IMG/VR virus record: IMGVR_UViG_3300010354_000469
Span: 1-28,156 of that record
Strand: one strand, 5' to 3'
Length of the DNA stretch: 28,156 nt
DNA from: a virus
Positions 1 to 8,283 of the stretch are shown one piece after another. Numbering within the stretch: the stretch's first letter is position 1; the number at the start of each line of letters is the position of its first letter. The notes under the pieces were generated by a model. The model saw only the letters and a program-made list of their open reading frames with translations. It was not told where the DNA came from and made no database searches. A program made the translations under genes and the position numbers.

Positions 1-160
1 AGGTAATTCGAATCGCTCTATACGGCTAGGCACAATTCGCCGAAGTATCTTCTATTCGTCAAACAATGCGTCCCCTACCCCGTCCGCTTTCGAAAAAGCC
101 GGGCATTATATCACAAGATTTTGCTTTACGCTAACTGGACATTGTGTGTAGTATCTCTTT
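1..160. other. Leader region upstream of terminase, no gene seen
   Basis: This stretch holds no convincing gene on either strand. In lambda-like phages the cos site lies just upstream of the small terminase gene, but I cannot recognise a cos site or terminase-binding repeats here. A small hairpin can form at 86-99 (GCTTT, loop CGAA, AAAGC). A weak promoter-like pair (TTTACG at 125-130, TAGTAT at 149-154) sits too close to the start codon at 161 to be convincing. Confidence 0.4.
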
Positions 161-688
161 ATGCCATTGATTACAAGGTCAGAGGCTGCAAGAGCGCTAG
201 GTGTGACACCGGAGGCGGTCTATGCAGCGGTGAAAACTGGAAGGCTGCCGGTAGTGCGCACGGCAGATGGTCGCGAGCTGGTGAACAGTGAGACCATGCG
301 TGAGCATTGGGCAAAAAACACGCAACGCCGTATTGGTCGCGGCCCAAAGCCTGCTGCTGGACAGAAAGCATTTCCGGCCGCCAGACCGCGCATGGCAAAG
401 ACCGAGGAATCGATCCCGGATTATGACGAGTCGCGCGCGCGAACTGAGCACCTAAAGGCCGAGCTACTGGAGCTTGACCGCAAGCAGAAAGAAGGCGTTT
501 TAGTAAAAGCAGAAGAAGTAGAGCTGAAATGGGTAGAAATTGTGACGCTGGCTAGGACAAAAATCTTAGGGATACCAACAAAAGCAAAGCAAAGAATCCC
601 TGATCTTGACACTGACGCGGTGTCAATGCTGGAAGATATTGTTCGCGAAACCCTGGAAGATTTGTCGGAGAGCGTCGGTGATGACTGA
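161..688 (+). CDS. Terminase small subunit (Nu1-like)
   Basis: 175 aa, close to lambda Nu1 (181 aa). Residues 5-55 look like a winged helix-turn-helix DNA-binding domain (SEAARALGVTPEAVYAAVKT, then a basic wing). A basic Arg/Lys/Pro linker follows at about 52-80. The C-terminal half is a charged helical region of the kind that oligomerises and contacts the large subunit. The expected role is to recognise the packaging site and load the large subunit for genome cutting. It is first in the operon and overlaps the large terminase start at 681 by 8 nt, which fits. No Shine-Dalgarno sequence precedes the ATG at 161; that start is chosen because the HTH begins immediately after it. The family call rests on domain layout and position, not on a search. 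Confidence 0.8.
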   Translation: MPLITRSEAARALGVTPEAVYAAVKTGRLPVVRTADGRELVNSETMREHWAKNTQRRIGRGPKPAAGQKAFPAARPRMAKTEESIPDYDESRARTEHLKAELLELDRKQKEGVLVKAEEVELKWVEIVTLARTKILGIPTKAKQRIPDLDTDAVSMLEDIVRETLEDLSESVGDD

Positions 689-2531
689 GGACAACTTGTT
701 CAGGTTGGAGCGTGCCGCCTATCGGGCGTTTAAGCCACCAGAGAAACTGACACTGAGCGAATGGGCAGATCGTTATGCGTTTTTAAGCGCAGAAAGCAGC
801 GCGGAAGGCGGCAGATGGCACACTTTGCCGTATCAAAAAGGAATTATGGATGCAATAACGGATGCAAGGGTTGAGCAGGTGACGGTGATGAAGAGCGCGC
901 GTGTTGGGTACTCGAAGATTTTGAATCACACGATTGCGTTTCATATTCATCAGGATCCGTGTCCGATCATGCTGGTGCAGCCGACGATTGAGGATGCTCA
1001 GGGCTATTCGAAGGAGGAGATTGCGCCGATGCTGCGTGATACGCCTTGTTTGAAAGGGTTAGTGAGCGAATCGAAGGCAAAGGATGGCGCGAACACAATT
1101 TTGCAGAAGCAGTTTCCGGGTGGAACGCTGAGCATGGTGGGCGCCAATAGCCCGCGCGGATTCAGGCGTGTGAGTCGGCGGGTGGTGTTGTTTGATGAGA
1201 TTGATGGCTATCCGGCATCAGCAGGCGCGGAAGGCGACCAAATCAAGCTTGGTATTAGGCGAACTGAGTACTACTGGAATCGCACGATCGTGTCCGGTAG
1301 CACGCCGACAGTAAAAGATTTCAGTCGTGTAGAGCGTATGTTCTTGCAGACGGATCAGCGTCGTTATTTCGTCCCGTGTCCTGATTGCGGTCATATGCAG
1401 TACCTGAAATGGCCAAATATTCGCTGGACTGATGGCGACCCGAGCACGGCGGGATATTGCTGCGAGTCATGCGGTGTAATTATTCCGCATTCTAAAAAGC
1501 GTTGGATGGTGGAGCGGGGTGAGTGGCGTGCTACGGCACCGGGAAATGGGAAGCATGTCGGGTTTCATATCTGGGCGGCGTATAGCTACAGCCCAAATGC
1601 AACGTGGCCGAACCTGGTGGAAGAATTTTTGGATGCGAAAAATGACGCGGAGCAGTTGAAGACGTTTGTGAATACGGTGCTAGGAGAGACCTGGGAAGAC
1701 GAATATGCGTCAAAGGTTGGCGCCGATTCACTGCTGGAGCGTGCAGCAGAAGAGCAATATCAGCAATATGTGCCACCGGTTGATGCGCTGGCATTGACGA
1801 TTGGTTGTGATGTGCAAGATGACCGTTTGTCGCTCAGCGTCTGGGGGTGGGGCCGTGAGGAGGAGGGCTGGCTGATTGATCGGGTGAAGCTTTATGGAAG
1901 TCCATCTAGGCCGGAGGTGTGGAAGCAGCTAGATGAGATATTGCAGAAGCCTTACATGAATGAAGCGAACGAAGAGATGAAAGTGCTGTGTTGCGCGATT
2001 GACTCTGGCGGTCATCACACGCAAGAGGTGTATCAGTACAGCAGGGAGCGGGCGGCAATGGGTGTGATTGCGATTAAGGGTATGTCGCAGAAGGGCAAGC
2101 CACCGCTTGGTAAGGCGACGAAGGTGGATGTGGACTACAAGGGCAAGGCATTAAAGAAGGGGGCACAGTTGTTCCCGGTTGGTGTTGATACGGTCAAGTC
2201 GTTGCTGTTTGGGCGGCTGAAGCACAATGAACCCGGGGCTGGATATTTGCACTTTTTCCCAACGATTGGCACTGATTATTTCGAGGAATTGACAGCCGAG
2301 AAGCAAATCTTGCGGTTTAGGAATGGCTATCCCGAGCGCGTGTGGGTAAAGAAGAGTCAGGCACCCAACGAAGCGCTGGACGAAATGAATTATGCGTATG
2401 CGGCATTGCATCGTCTGTACCAGAAGATGGACAGGAGGACGATATGGGATCAGCTAGAGCGACGAGACGAGAAGCCAAAGCGTGCGCGCGCTACAGCAGC
2501 ACCAAAGCGGAGTTTCGTGAAACAGTGGTGA
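681..2531 (+). CDS. Terminase large subunit (GpA family)
   Basis: 616 aa from ATG 681; lambda gpA has 641. An upstream in-frame start at 606 would add 25 residues wholly inside the small-subunit gene and is not preferred. The motor ATPase has a GpA-type Walker A (KSARVGYSK, 71-79) and Walker B (VVLFDE, 168-173). A zinc-finger-like insert follows (C233, C236, C261, C264). The C-terminal RNase H-like nuclease has candidate metal-binding acids D377 (GCDVQ), D441 (AIDSGG) and D567 (EALDEMNYAYAA). The protein translocates DNA into the prohead and cuts at cos-type ends in this family. It follows the small subunit with an 8-nt overlap. The motif order is complete, so it should be active. Confidence 0.95.
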   Translation: MTEDNLFRLERAAYRAFKPPEKLTLSEWADRYAFLSAESSAEGGRWHTLPYQKGIMDAITDARVEQVTVMKSARVGYSKILNHTIAFHIHQDPCPIMLVQPTIEDAQGYSKEEIAPMLRDTPCLKGLVSESKAKDGANTILQKQFPGGTLSMVGANSPRGFRRVSRRVVLFDEIDGYPASAGAEGDQIKLGIRRTEYYWNRTIVSGSTPTVKDFSRVERMFLQTDQRRYFVPCPDCGHMQYLKWPNIRWTDGDPSTAGYCCESCGVIIPHSKKRWMVERGEWRATAPGNGKHVGFHIWAAYSYSPNATWPNLVEEFLDAKNDAEQLKTFVNTVLGETWEDEYASKVGADSLLERAAEEQYQQYVPPVDALALTIGCDVQDDRLSLSVWGWGREEEGWLIDRVKLYGSPSRPEVWKQLDEILQKPYMNEANEEMKVLCCAIDSGGHHTQEVYQYSRERAAMGVIAIKGMSQKGKPPLGKATKVDVDYKGKALKKGAQLFPVGVDTVKSLLFGRLKHNEPGAGYLHFFPTIGTDYFEELTAEKQILRFRNGYPERVWVKKSQAPNEALDEMNYAYAALHRLYQKMDRRTIWDQLERRDEKPKRARATAAPKRSFVKQW

Positions 2532-2574
2532 GTTACGGCGCTAAAGTACCAAGAAGCCTGAAGTTAGAGGTCGA

Positions 2575-3162
2575 ATGGCGATTCCCCCGTCCATAACAGC
2601 CGGCGTGGACGTGGTGTGGACCGACGCTGCGACGACGGATATTTTCGGCAATGCGGTCACTAGCGCAACGCATAATCTTACATATTATTTTAGATTAAAT
2701 ATGCTTGGCAAGGGTGTAACCGTTACCGGCGTCACTTATTCAGATGGATGGCAGATCACGATTCCTGCCGCGACTAGCGCTGGAATGAGCGCAAGCACTG
2801 GATGGTATTTCCAGGCTCTGCTGACTGCAATCAGCGGTGGTGCGGTTAGCGAGTACAGCAGAGGTCAGATTGAGGTTCAGGCTTCACTGGCCTATGCGGG
2901 ATCGCCGGCTCCATTCGACGGCCGAACGCAAGCGCAGAAAGATTTGGATGCTGTTCAGTCAGCGATTCGTTCGTTAATGACGGGTGGAGCAACCCAGGAG
3001 TATCGAATCGGCAATCGTAGTCTGAAGCGATATGACCTGACTGATTTGTTGGCGTTGGAGTCACAGTTGAAGGCAACTGTGGTGCGCGAGAATAAAGCGA
3101 AAATTATCGCCTCTGGTTTAGGCGATCCAAATAATTTGTTTATCCGTTTTGGTAACGGCTGA
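2575..3162 (+). CDS. gpW-like head-tail connector with N-terminal Ig-like domain
   Basis: 195 aa, preceded by an AGAGG Shine-Dalgarno at 2566-2570. Residues 117-175 match the lambda gpW pattern: a helix ending in LMTG (134-137), a beta hairpin (EYRIGNRSLKRY), then a second helix (DLLALESQLKA). gpW (68 aa in lambda) plugs the portal after packaging and forms the site where the tail binds. Residues 1-105 form a beta-rich domain resembling the N-terminal domain of lactococcal baseplate protein BppU (GVDVVWTD, GWQITIPAATSAGM, GWYFQALLT). I recall this two-part architecture next to portals in other prophages. The gene sits between terminase and portal, where lambda W lies. The C-terminal call is firmer than the N-terminal one. 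Confidence 0.75.
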   Translation: MAIPPSITAGVDVVWTDAATTDIFGNAVTSATHNLTYYFRLNMLGKGVTVTGVTYSDGWQITIPAATSAGMSASTGWYFQALLTAISGGAVSEYSRGQIEVQASLAYAGSPAPFDGRTQAQKDLDAVQSAIRSLMTGGATQEYRIGNRSLKRYDLTDLLALESQLKATVVRENKAKIIASGLGDPNNLFIRFGNG

Positions 3163-4670
3163 TGGGCATCCGCACTGAAATCCTGCGTCGGTTTGGGCTT
3201 CAACCTGTGCAGAAGGCGCTACCGCCCGTGCGTCGGCGCAATTATGCGGGTGCAATTATTAGTCGCCTGACTAGCGACTGGATGGCGTCGCAGGCCAGTG
3301 CAGACGCTGAAATTCGCACAAGCCTGAAAAAGCTGCGTGATCGTAGCCGCGAGATGGTGCGGAACAATCCGTACGCAAAGCAGGCAAAGAGGACAACGCA
3401 GATCAATGTTGTCGGCAGCGGCATCAAGATGCAATCGCAGGTTGCGCTACTTCGCGGTAGCCGCCGTGATGAGCGCACCAACAACCTGATCGAACAAAAG
3501 TGGGCATCGTGGTGCCGGGCTGAGCATTGTGATGTTGCTGGGCGCCAAAGCTTCCACATGATGGAGTGGTTGGCGATTGGCGCGCTGCCGGAATCAGGAG
3601 AGGCTCTGTTCAGGATTGTGCGCCGTCCGTTCGGTGGCAGCAGGGTGCCACTGGCGCTCCAGATGCTTGAGGCTGATTACCTGGATGAGGAGTATCAAGG
3701 CCCAACCCTCGCCCAGGGGAACGAATGGCGTATGGGCGTGGAGGTCAATGAATGGGGCCGCCCTGTGCGGTACGCCTTCCTCACGCGCCATCCAGGTGAC
3801 TACTGGTTCCAGAATGCTCCGCAGCGAAATGAAAAGCATGTCTTCCTGCCGGCGGAAGATGTCATTCATTTGTTCATCCCGGAGAGGCCGCAACAGCATC
3901 GTGGCGTGCCGTGGTTCCACTCTGTGATGGCCGATGCGCATCAGCTTCAAGGGTACGAAGAAGCTGCTGTGATCAGGGCGCGCGCTGGTGCCTCGATTAT
4001 GGGCTTTATTACAAACCAGGAGGGTGAGCTTACCGCTGATGATGTTGAAAACGAACGTCGAATTAGCGAGTTTGAGCCTGGCATGTTCAAGTATTTGATG
4101 CCAGGGGAGAATGTAACGGTGCCAAGCATCGATTCACCAGATCAACAGTTTGAGATGTTTGTTAAAAATAAAGTACGTCGATTTGCAAGTGGCTTTGGCT
4201 GTTCGTATGAGACGCTGAGTCGCGATTTTAGTGATACAAATTATTCGAGTAGCAGGCTGTCTTTGCTCGAAGATCGCGAGCATTGGAAGGTGGTGCAGGC
4301 TTACTTGATTGAGCATTTCCACCTGCGTGTATTCCGCGAGTGGCTATCGCTTGCGGTCTTGGCGGGAGAGCTGCCGTTCGATGATTTTGAAGCGCGTCCT
4401 GAGCGTTATGACACACCGCGCTGGATGGCGCGTGGCTGGGATTGGGTGGATCCACTTAAGGAAGTAAAGGCTTACCGCGAGATGGAGCAGGCGGGTTATA
4501 TGACGAAGGCGCAAATTGTTTCGAAGCTTGGCGGTGATTTTGATGATAATTTGGCTGAGCTTGCGCGAGAGCAGGCTGCCGCTGAGCGACTTGGTGTTGA
4601 GTTGGATCGGGACATTATTGAGCAGCCGATGTTGCCGGCTGATCAACCGCTGCCACAGGAGGAAGGCTGA
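3162..4670 (+). CDS. Portal protein (lambda gpB family)
   Basis: 502 aa, near lambda gpB (533). The N-terminus has the family signature: a basic start, then RSREMVRNNPYAKQA and NVVGSGIKMQ. The centre carries the EYQGP...MGVEVNEWGRPVRYAF segment and the PERPQQHRGVPWFHSVM stretch typical of this family. As a dodecameric ring at one vertex it would nucleate the prohead, dock the terminase, and form the DNA channel to the tail. Its ATG shares one base with the stop of the gpW-like gene, and its own stop overlaps the next start by one base, so the three genes look translationally coupled. The C-terminus is Gln/Pro/Glu-rich. Confidence 0.93.
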   Translation: MGIRTEILRRFGLQPVQKALPPVRRRNYAGAIISRLTSDWMASQASADAEIRTSLKKLRDRSREMVRNNPYAKQAKRTTQINVVGSGIKMQSQVALLRGSRRDERTNNLIEQKWASWCRAEHCDVAGRQSFHMMEWLAIGALPESGEALFRIVRRPFGGSRVPLALQMLEADYLDEEYQGPTLAQGNEWRMGVEVNEWGRPVRYAFLTRHPGDYWFQNAPQRNEKHVFLPAEDVIHLFIPERPQQHRGVPWFHSVMADAHQLQGYEEAAVIRARAGASIMGFITNQEGELTADDVENERRISEFEPGMFKYLMPGENVTVPSIDSPDQQFEMFVKNKVRRFASGFGCSYETLSRDFSDTNYSSSRLSLLEDREHWKVVQAYLIEHFHLRVFREWLSLAVLAGELPFDDFEARPERYDTPRWMARGWDWVDPLKEVKAYREMEQAGYMTKAQIVSKLGGDFDDNLAELAREQAAAERLGVELDRDIIEQPMLPADQPLPQEEG

Positions 4671-7570
4671 TGGGCGCGATGCCAACTGATGGGATGCGCG
4701 AGGAGGCTCGCAAATATAGGGCCTGGAAAGAAGAGGGGCGCAGGGGTGGAACCGAGGTTGCGGCCAGGCGTGCTGGGCAGATTTTGAGTGGTGAAGAGTT
4801 GAGTGATGAGACCATTCGCACGATGAGTGCATGGTTTGCTCGCCATGAAGTGGACAAGCAAGGGCAAGGATTTAGCTCTGATGAGGAAGGTTATCCATCA
4901 CCCGGCAGGGTGGCATGGGCGGCCTGGGGAGGCGATTCGGGTAAAACATGGAGTGATGCACTTGTGGCTCGTATGAACTCTGATCGTGAATTGACGGCTG
5001 ATTTGACCGCGCCACAGGTGCAGTTATATGAGGCGTATGAAGAAATTGCGGAAGAGCTTGGCCAGTTTGGTCAGGATTCCGGTCCGCATGGTTCGCATTA
5101 CATGGCAGAAAGCCCATTCGCGGAGGATGGGATGATGTGCGCGAACTGTGCATTTTATGCCGGACCACGCGCTTGCGAAATCGTGAGTGGCGATATTGCG
5201 CCAGAGGGTGTTTGTAAGTTTTGGATTATTCCAGAGCGATTGATGAGTGAGTCGCCTGAGGCGGAGGAAGGGCGTCCTTACCCAAATGAGCATGCAGCTC
5301 GATTGCGCGACCCTGGGCAGTATGACCGTTTCCGGCGGCGTAATAATGCAGCGGGCAAGGGTGTTGATTTTATTTTTGGGATCAAGACTGGGGAAAGCGG
5401 TGCTGAGCTGCAGGCAATCCGTTTCAAGCTTGCTGAGTTCACTGGCGCTGAAGCACGTGCATGGCTTCGAGAGCGTGAGTATGAACCCCTTGAATTTGAA
5501 GAGGCAACAGGTGAGCGGTCTAAGGTAGAAAAAATTGAGGTCGAAATCGTGAGCGAGGATCGTGCAGCGGCCAATGCGCTGAAGGAAGGCGATTTTGTTT
5601 CGTGGAATAGCTCAGGTGGCCGCGCTCGTGGTCGGATTGAGCATGTGATGCGCGAGGGTACGCTGGGCGTGCCTGATACTGAATTCAGCATTGACGCAAC
5701 CGAAGAGGATCCGGCTGCATTAATTCGAATTTATCGCGACGGCGAGGCAACTGAGACGATGGTGGGGCATCGCTTTAGCACTCTGACGAAGATCGATCCG
5801 ATTCGCGCTACTGAGGGCGGCAAGTTCCAGCGCTCGGAGGTGACTTCATTCCGTGCATTGGATGATGAGCGGAGTTTTGAGTTTCCGTTTAGCTCTGAGT
5901 ACCCGGTGATGCGGTACTTCGGGAATGAAGTGCTGAGTCACGAGATGGAGGCTGCAAATCTTAGCCGTTTGAATGATGGCGCGCCTTTGCTGTTTAACCA
6001 TGATCCCGATCGCGTTGTAGGTGTTGTAGAGCGCGCTTGGGTTGACGACAAAAAGAAGCGAGGATATGTGAATGTGCGCTTCTCGCGCAATAAATTTGCG
6101 CAAGAAGTGCTTGATGATGTCCGCGATAACATTTTGCGCGGCATCAGCTTCGGCTATTCAATCGACAAGATGGAAGAGCGCGGAGATGACTTTGTAGCTA
6201 CCAGATGGTCGCCTTACGAAGTCAGTGTGGTCTCTATACCTGCTGATCCTACGATTGGAATCGGCAGGTCTCTAACTGACGAGACCGTTGTTCAAGCGGC
6301 CCCCGCCGCATCACCAACACCTGAACCCGAAATGGAAAACACTCCAGATCTGGAGGTGATCCGGTCCGAGGCCGTTGAGGCCGAGCGTACCCGTATCGCC
6401 GCCATCAGCGCACTGGGCGATAAGCACCAGATGCAAGACCTGGCTCGCGAGCTGATTGATGGTGGTCGCACCATTGATGAAGCTCGTGCTGCTGTCCTTG
6501 AAAAACTCGGCACTCAACCCGTGGAACAAGTCATTCGCTCTGCTGACATCACCTCGAATGATGTTGGCCTCTCCGACAAGGAGACCCGTTCATTCAGCTT
6601 TGCTCGCGCACTGAACTTCCTCGCCAACCCGAGTGATGTTTCGGCTCGTCGTGCTGCCGAATTTGAGATTGAAGTTGGCAAGGCTGCTGCTCAAAAGTAT
6701 GAGCGCTCCTCTAACGGCATTGTGATCCCGAACGAGGTGCTGCGTCGTGATCTGGTAGTGGGTACTCCTTCTGCTGGTGGCAACCTGGTGGCCAATGAGC
6801 TGCTTGCTGGTTCATTTATTGATTTGCTGCGCAACCGTCTGGCACTGGCCCAGGCTGGCGTGACCATGCTGACCGGCCTGCAGGGCAACATCAGCATCCC
6901 CCGTCAAACCTCTGCTGCCACTGCTTACTGGGTGGGTGAGAACGGTTCGCCGACTGAGAGCCAGCAGGCAATCGACCAGGTCAACATGACCCCCAAAACT
7001 GTGGGTGCGTTTGTTGACTACAGCCGTCGTCTGCTGCTTCAGTCCAGCATCGATGTCGAGGGCATGATCCGTAACGATCTGGCTCGCGTGATTGCCCTTG
7101 AACTTGACCGCGCTGCCATCTATGGCACCGGTTCCAGCAACCAGCCCCTGGGTCTGACCAACACCACCGGTATTGGCAGCCAGACCATTACCACATTCGG
7201 TACTTTTGCTGAGTACATCGGCATGGAAACCGATGTGGCGGCTGCTAACGCTGATGCCGGCAGCCTGCGTTACATCATCAACGCTGCTGCTCGCGGTGCA
7301 CTGAAGTCGACCGAGAAAGCCACTAACACTGGCATGTTCGTGTTCGAGGACAACGAGATCAACGGTTATCCCGTGATCGTGTCCAACCAACTGCAGAACA
7401 ACGATGCTCTGTTTGGTGACTTCTCGATGATGATCATGGGCATGTGGAGCGGCCTGGATCTGACTGTTGATCCTTACGCTGGCGCTACCGCTGGTACCGT
7501 TCGCGTAATTGCTCTGCAGGACGTGGACGTGGCTATTAAGCAGCCCACTGCCTTCTGCCTCGGCACCTGA
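4670..7570 (+). CDS. Capsid polyprotein: accessory domains + S78 prohead protease + HK97-fold major capsid protein
   Basis: 966 aa, one uninterrupted frame. Domains by residue: 8-96, a module with GRRGGTEVAARRA, FARHEVDK and GYPSPGRVAWAAWGG, remembered from other phage structural proteins; 153-192, a four-cysteine motif (C157, C160, C169, C182); 202-281, a domain starting YPNEHAARLRDP; 303-375, a Tudor/HVA1-like domain (EGDFVSWNSSGG); about 386-535, an S78 prohead protease with probable triad H444 (LFNHD), S493 (GISFGYS) and E517 (PYEVSVVSIPADP); 536-640, an acidic helical linker resembling a scaffold or delta domain; about 640-966, an HK97 gp5-type coat. Protease-capsid fusions are known, and the protease is expected to cut out the N-terminal part during maturation. 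The coat part has a visibly different, C-ending codon style. Domains 1-4 are less certain than the protease and coat. Confidence 0.9.
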   Translation: MGAMPTDGMREEARKYRAWKEEGRRGGTEVAARRAGQILSGEELSDETIRTMSAWFARHEVDKQGQGFSSDEEGYPSPGRVAWAAWGGDSGKTWSDALVARMNSDRELTADLTAPQVQLYEAYEEIAEELGQFGQDSGPHGSHYMAESPFAEDGMMCANCAFYAGPRACEIVSGDIAPEGVCKFWIIPERLMSESPEAEEGRPYPNEHAARLRDPGQYDRFRRRNNAAGKGVDFIFGIKTGESGAELQAIRFKLAEFTGAEARAWLREREYEPLEFEEATGERSKVEKIEVEIVSEDRAAANALKEGDFVSWNSSGGRARGRIEHVMREGTLGVPDTEFSIDATEEDPAALIRIYRDGEATETMVGHRFSTLTKIDPIRATEGGKFQRSEVTSFRALDDERSFEFPFSSEYPVMRYFGNEVLSHEMEAANLSRLNDGAPLLFNHDPDRVVGVVERAWVDDKKKRGYVNVRFSRNKFAQEVLDDVRDNILRGISFGYSIDKMEERGDDFVATRWSPYEVSVVSIPADPTIGIGRSLTDETVVQAAPAASPTPEPEMENTPDLEVIRSEAVEAERTRIAAISALGDKHQMQDLARELIDGGRTIDEARAAVLEKLGTQPVEQVIRSADITSNDVGLSDKETRSFSFARALNFLANPSDVSARRAAEFEIEVGKAAAQKYERSSNGIVIPNEVLRRDLVVGTPSAGGNLVANELLAGSFIDLLRNRLALAQAGVTMLTGLQGNISIPRQTSAATAYWVGENGSPTESQQAIDQVNMTPKTVGAFVDYSRRLLLQSSIDVEGMIRNDLARVIALELDRAAIYGTGSSNQPLGLTNTTGIGSQTITTFGTFAEYIGMETDVAAANADAGSLRYIINAAARGALKSTEKATNTGMFVFEDNEINGYPVIVSNQLQNNDALFGDFSMMIMGMWSGLDLTVDPYAGATAGTVRVIALQDVDVAIKQPTAFCLGT

Positions 7571-7572
7571 TC

Positions 7573-7812
7573 ATGAGGATCGAGATCCTGCGTCAAGTCA
7601 TGATCTCGGGGGAGCCGGTTACGGCCGGCTCCTTTGTCGAGGTCAGTGAGGCTGACGGCAATCTTTTGATTGGTAGCGGCAAGGCTGTTATTGCACCTGT
7701 CGTTGAGAAGCCCGCACCTGTTGAGGTGACGGAAGAGCCTGTCCCCGCACCGGTTGTAAAACCAGTTCGGAAGGCTAAGACTGTGACTTCTGAATTCCCT
7801 ACCAAGGACTGA
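7573..7812 (+). CDS. Small head-associated protein, function unknown
   Basis: 79 aa, starting 2 nt after the capsid stop. Residues 1-40 form a compact domain (RIEILRQVMISGEPVTAGSF, then EADGNLLIGSGKAVIA). This resembles short proteins often found directly after phage capsid genes. The rest is a Pro/Val/Glu-rich linker ending in a basic patch (KPVRKAKTV). Both flanking junctions read TGATCATG. A head accessory role is inferred from position only. Confidence 0.65.
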   Translation: MRIEILRQVMISGEPVTAGSFVEVSEADGNLLIGSGKAVIAPVVEKPAPVEVTEEPVPAPVVKPVRKAKTVTSEFPTKD

Positions 7813-7814
7813 TC

Positions 7815-8225
7815 ATGGCAATTCTTTCTACCGGTCTAGAGAAGCTGGAGCACTTTGCTCTGGCTCCTACCGCCTCCCGGACTGCCAACTTGAATGGCAC
7901 TGCCATTGATATGAACGATTACGAGGGTGATCTCGTGATTGTGCTTGATGTGGCCAATGGTGGCACTTCGACTCTGGATGTGAAAATCCAGTCGAGCGAT
8001 ACCGAAGGTGGCAGCTATGGCGATGTGACTACCGCTTTTTATCGCGGTGGCTCTGAGGTTGCTTCTGCCGCTGTGGCCTTTACTCAGGTGAGCACTTCTG
8101 CTTCTAAGCAGTATCTGGTGTTCCCCAAGGGTGCCGCTAAGCGCTGGATCAAGGCTGTGTCGACCACTTCGGCTTCTACTCACGTTTATTCCATTAATGG
8201 TGTCGGCGTGAAGAAGTACGGCTGA
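7815..8225 (+). CDS. Putative capsid decoration protein
   Basis: 136 aa, predicted all-beta, rich in Ser/Thr/Ala/Gly. The pattern (NGTAIDMNDYEGDLVIVLDV, then an LDVKIQSS strand, then QVSTSASKQYLVFPKG) matches the small beta-sandwich proteins that follow coat genes and often decorate or cement the shell, the place of lambda D. Its codon style matches the coat-coding end of the previous gene, consistent with abundant product. A terminator-like hairpin follows 17 nt downstream. The exact family is not identified. Confidence 0.6.
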   Translation: MAILSTGLEKLEHFALAPTASRTANLNGTAIDMNDYEGDLVIVLDVANGGTSTLDVKIQSSDTEGGSYGDVTTAFYRGGSEVASAAVAFTQVSTSASKQYLVFPKGAAKRWIKAVSTTSASTHVYSINGVGVKKYG

Positions 8226-8241
8226 TAGTCGTATTGCACTG

Positions 8242-8274
8242 GCCCTGGGTTGCTTCGGCGACCTGGGGCTTTAT
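8242..8274 (+). terminator. Terminator-like hairpin with UUCG tetraloop
   Basis: GCCCTGGGTTGC (8242-8253) pairs with GCGACCTGGGGC (8258-8269), giving 12 pairs including three G-U, closed by a C(UUCG)G tetraloop. A short TTTAT follows. The U tract is weak, and the next gene starts 9 nt later, so partial termination or 3'-end protection of the capsid mRNA is likelier than a full stop. Confidence 0.6.
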
Positions 8275-8283
8275 GCTGTCTGC

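Noticed and set aside
5-20. TTCGAAT near the left edge as a tRNA T-loop remnant
   Set aside because: Neither strand gives the 5-bp T-stem or acceptor end, so no tRNA or attachment site can be claimed.
125-154. Promoter TTTACG / TAGTAT before the terminase gene
   Set aside because: Weak match, and the -10 element would end about 6 nt before the start codon; not enough support to list.
2342-2596. 84-codon plus-strand frame across the end of the large terminase
   Set aside because: Mostly inside the terminase gene in another frame, basic low-information sequence, and overlaps the gpW-like start.
6812-7390. Minus-strand open frame of 192 codons in the capsid region
   Set aside because: Caused by the biased third positions of the coat gene; no ribosome site or family pattern.
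6332-7570. Separate internal start for the coat protein at ATG 6332
   Set aside because: The ATG is in frame in the linker, but no Shine-Dalgarno precedes it; the strong SD-like sequence lies after it. Possible but unsupported.
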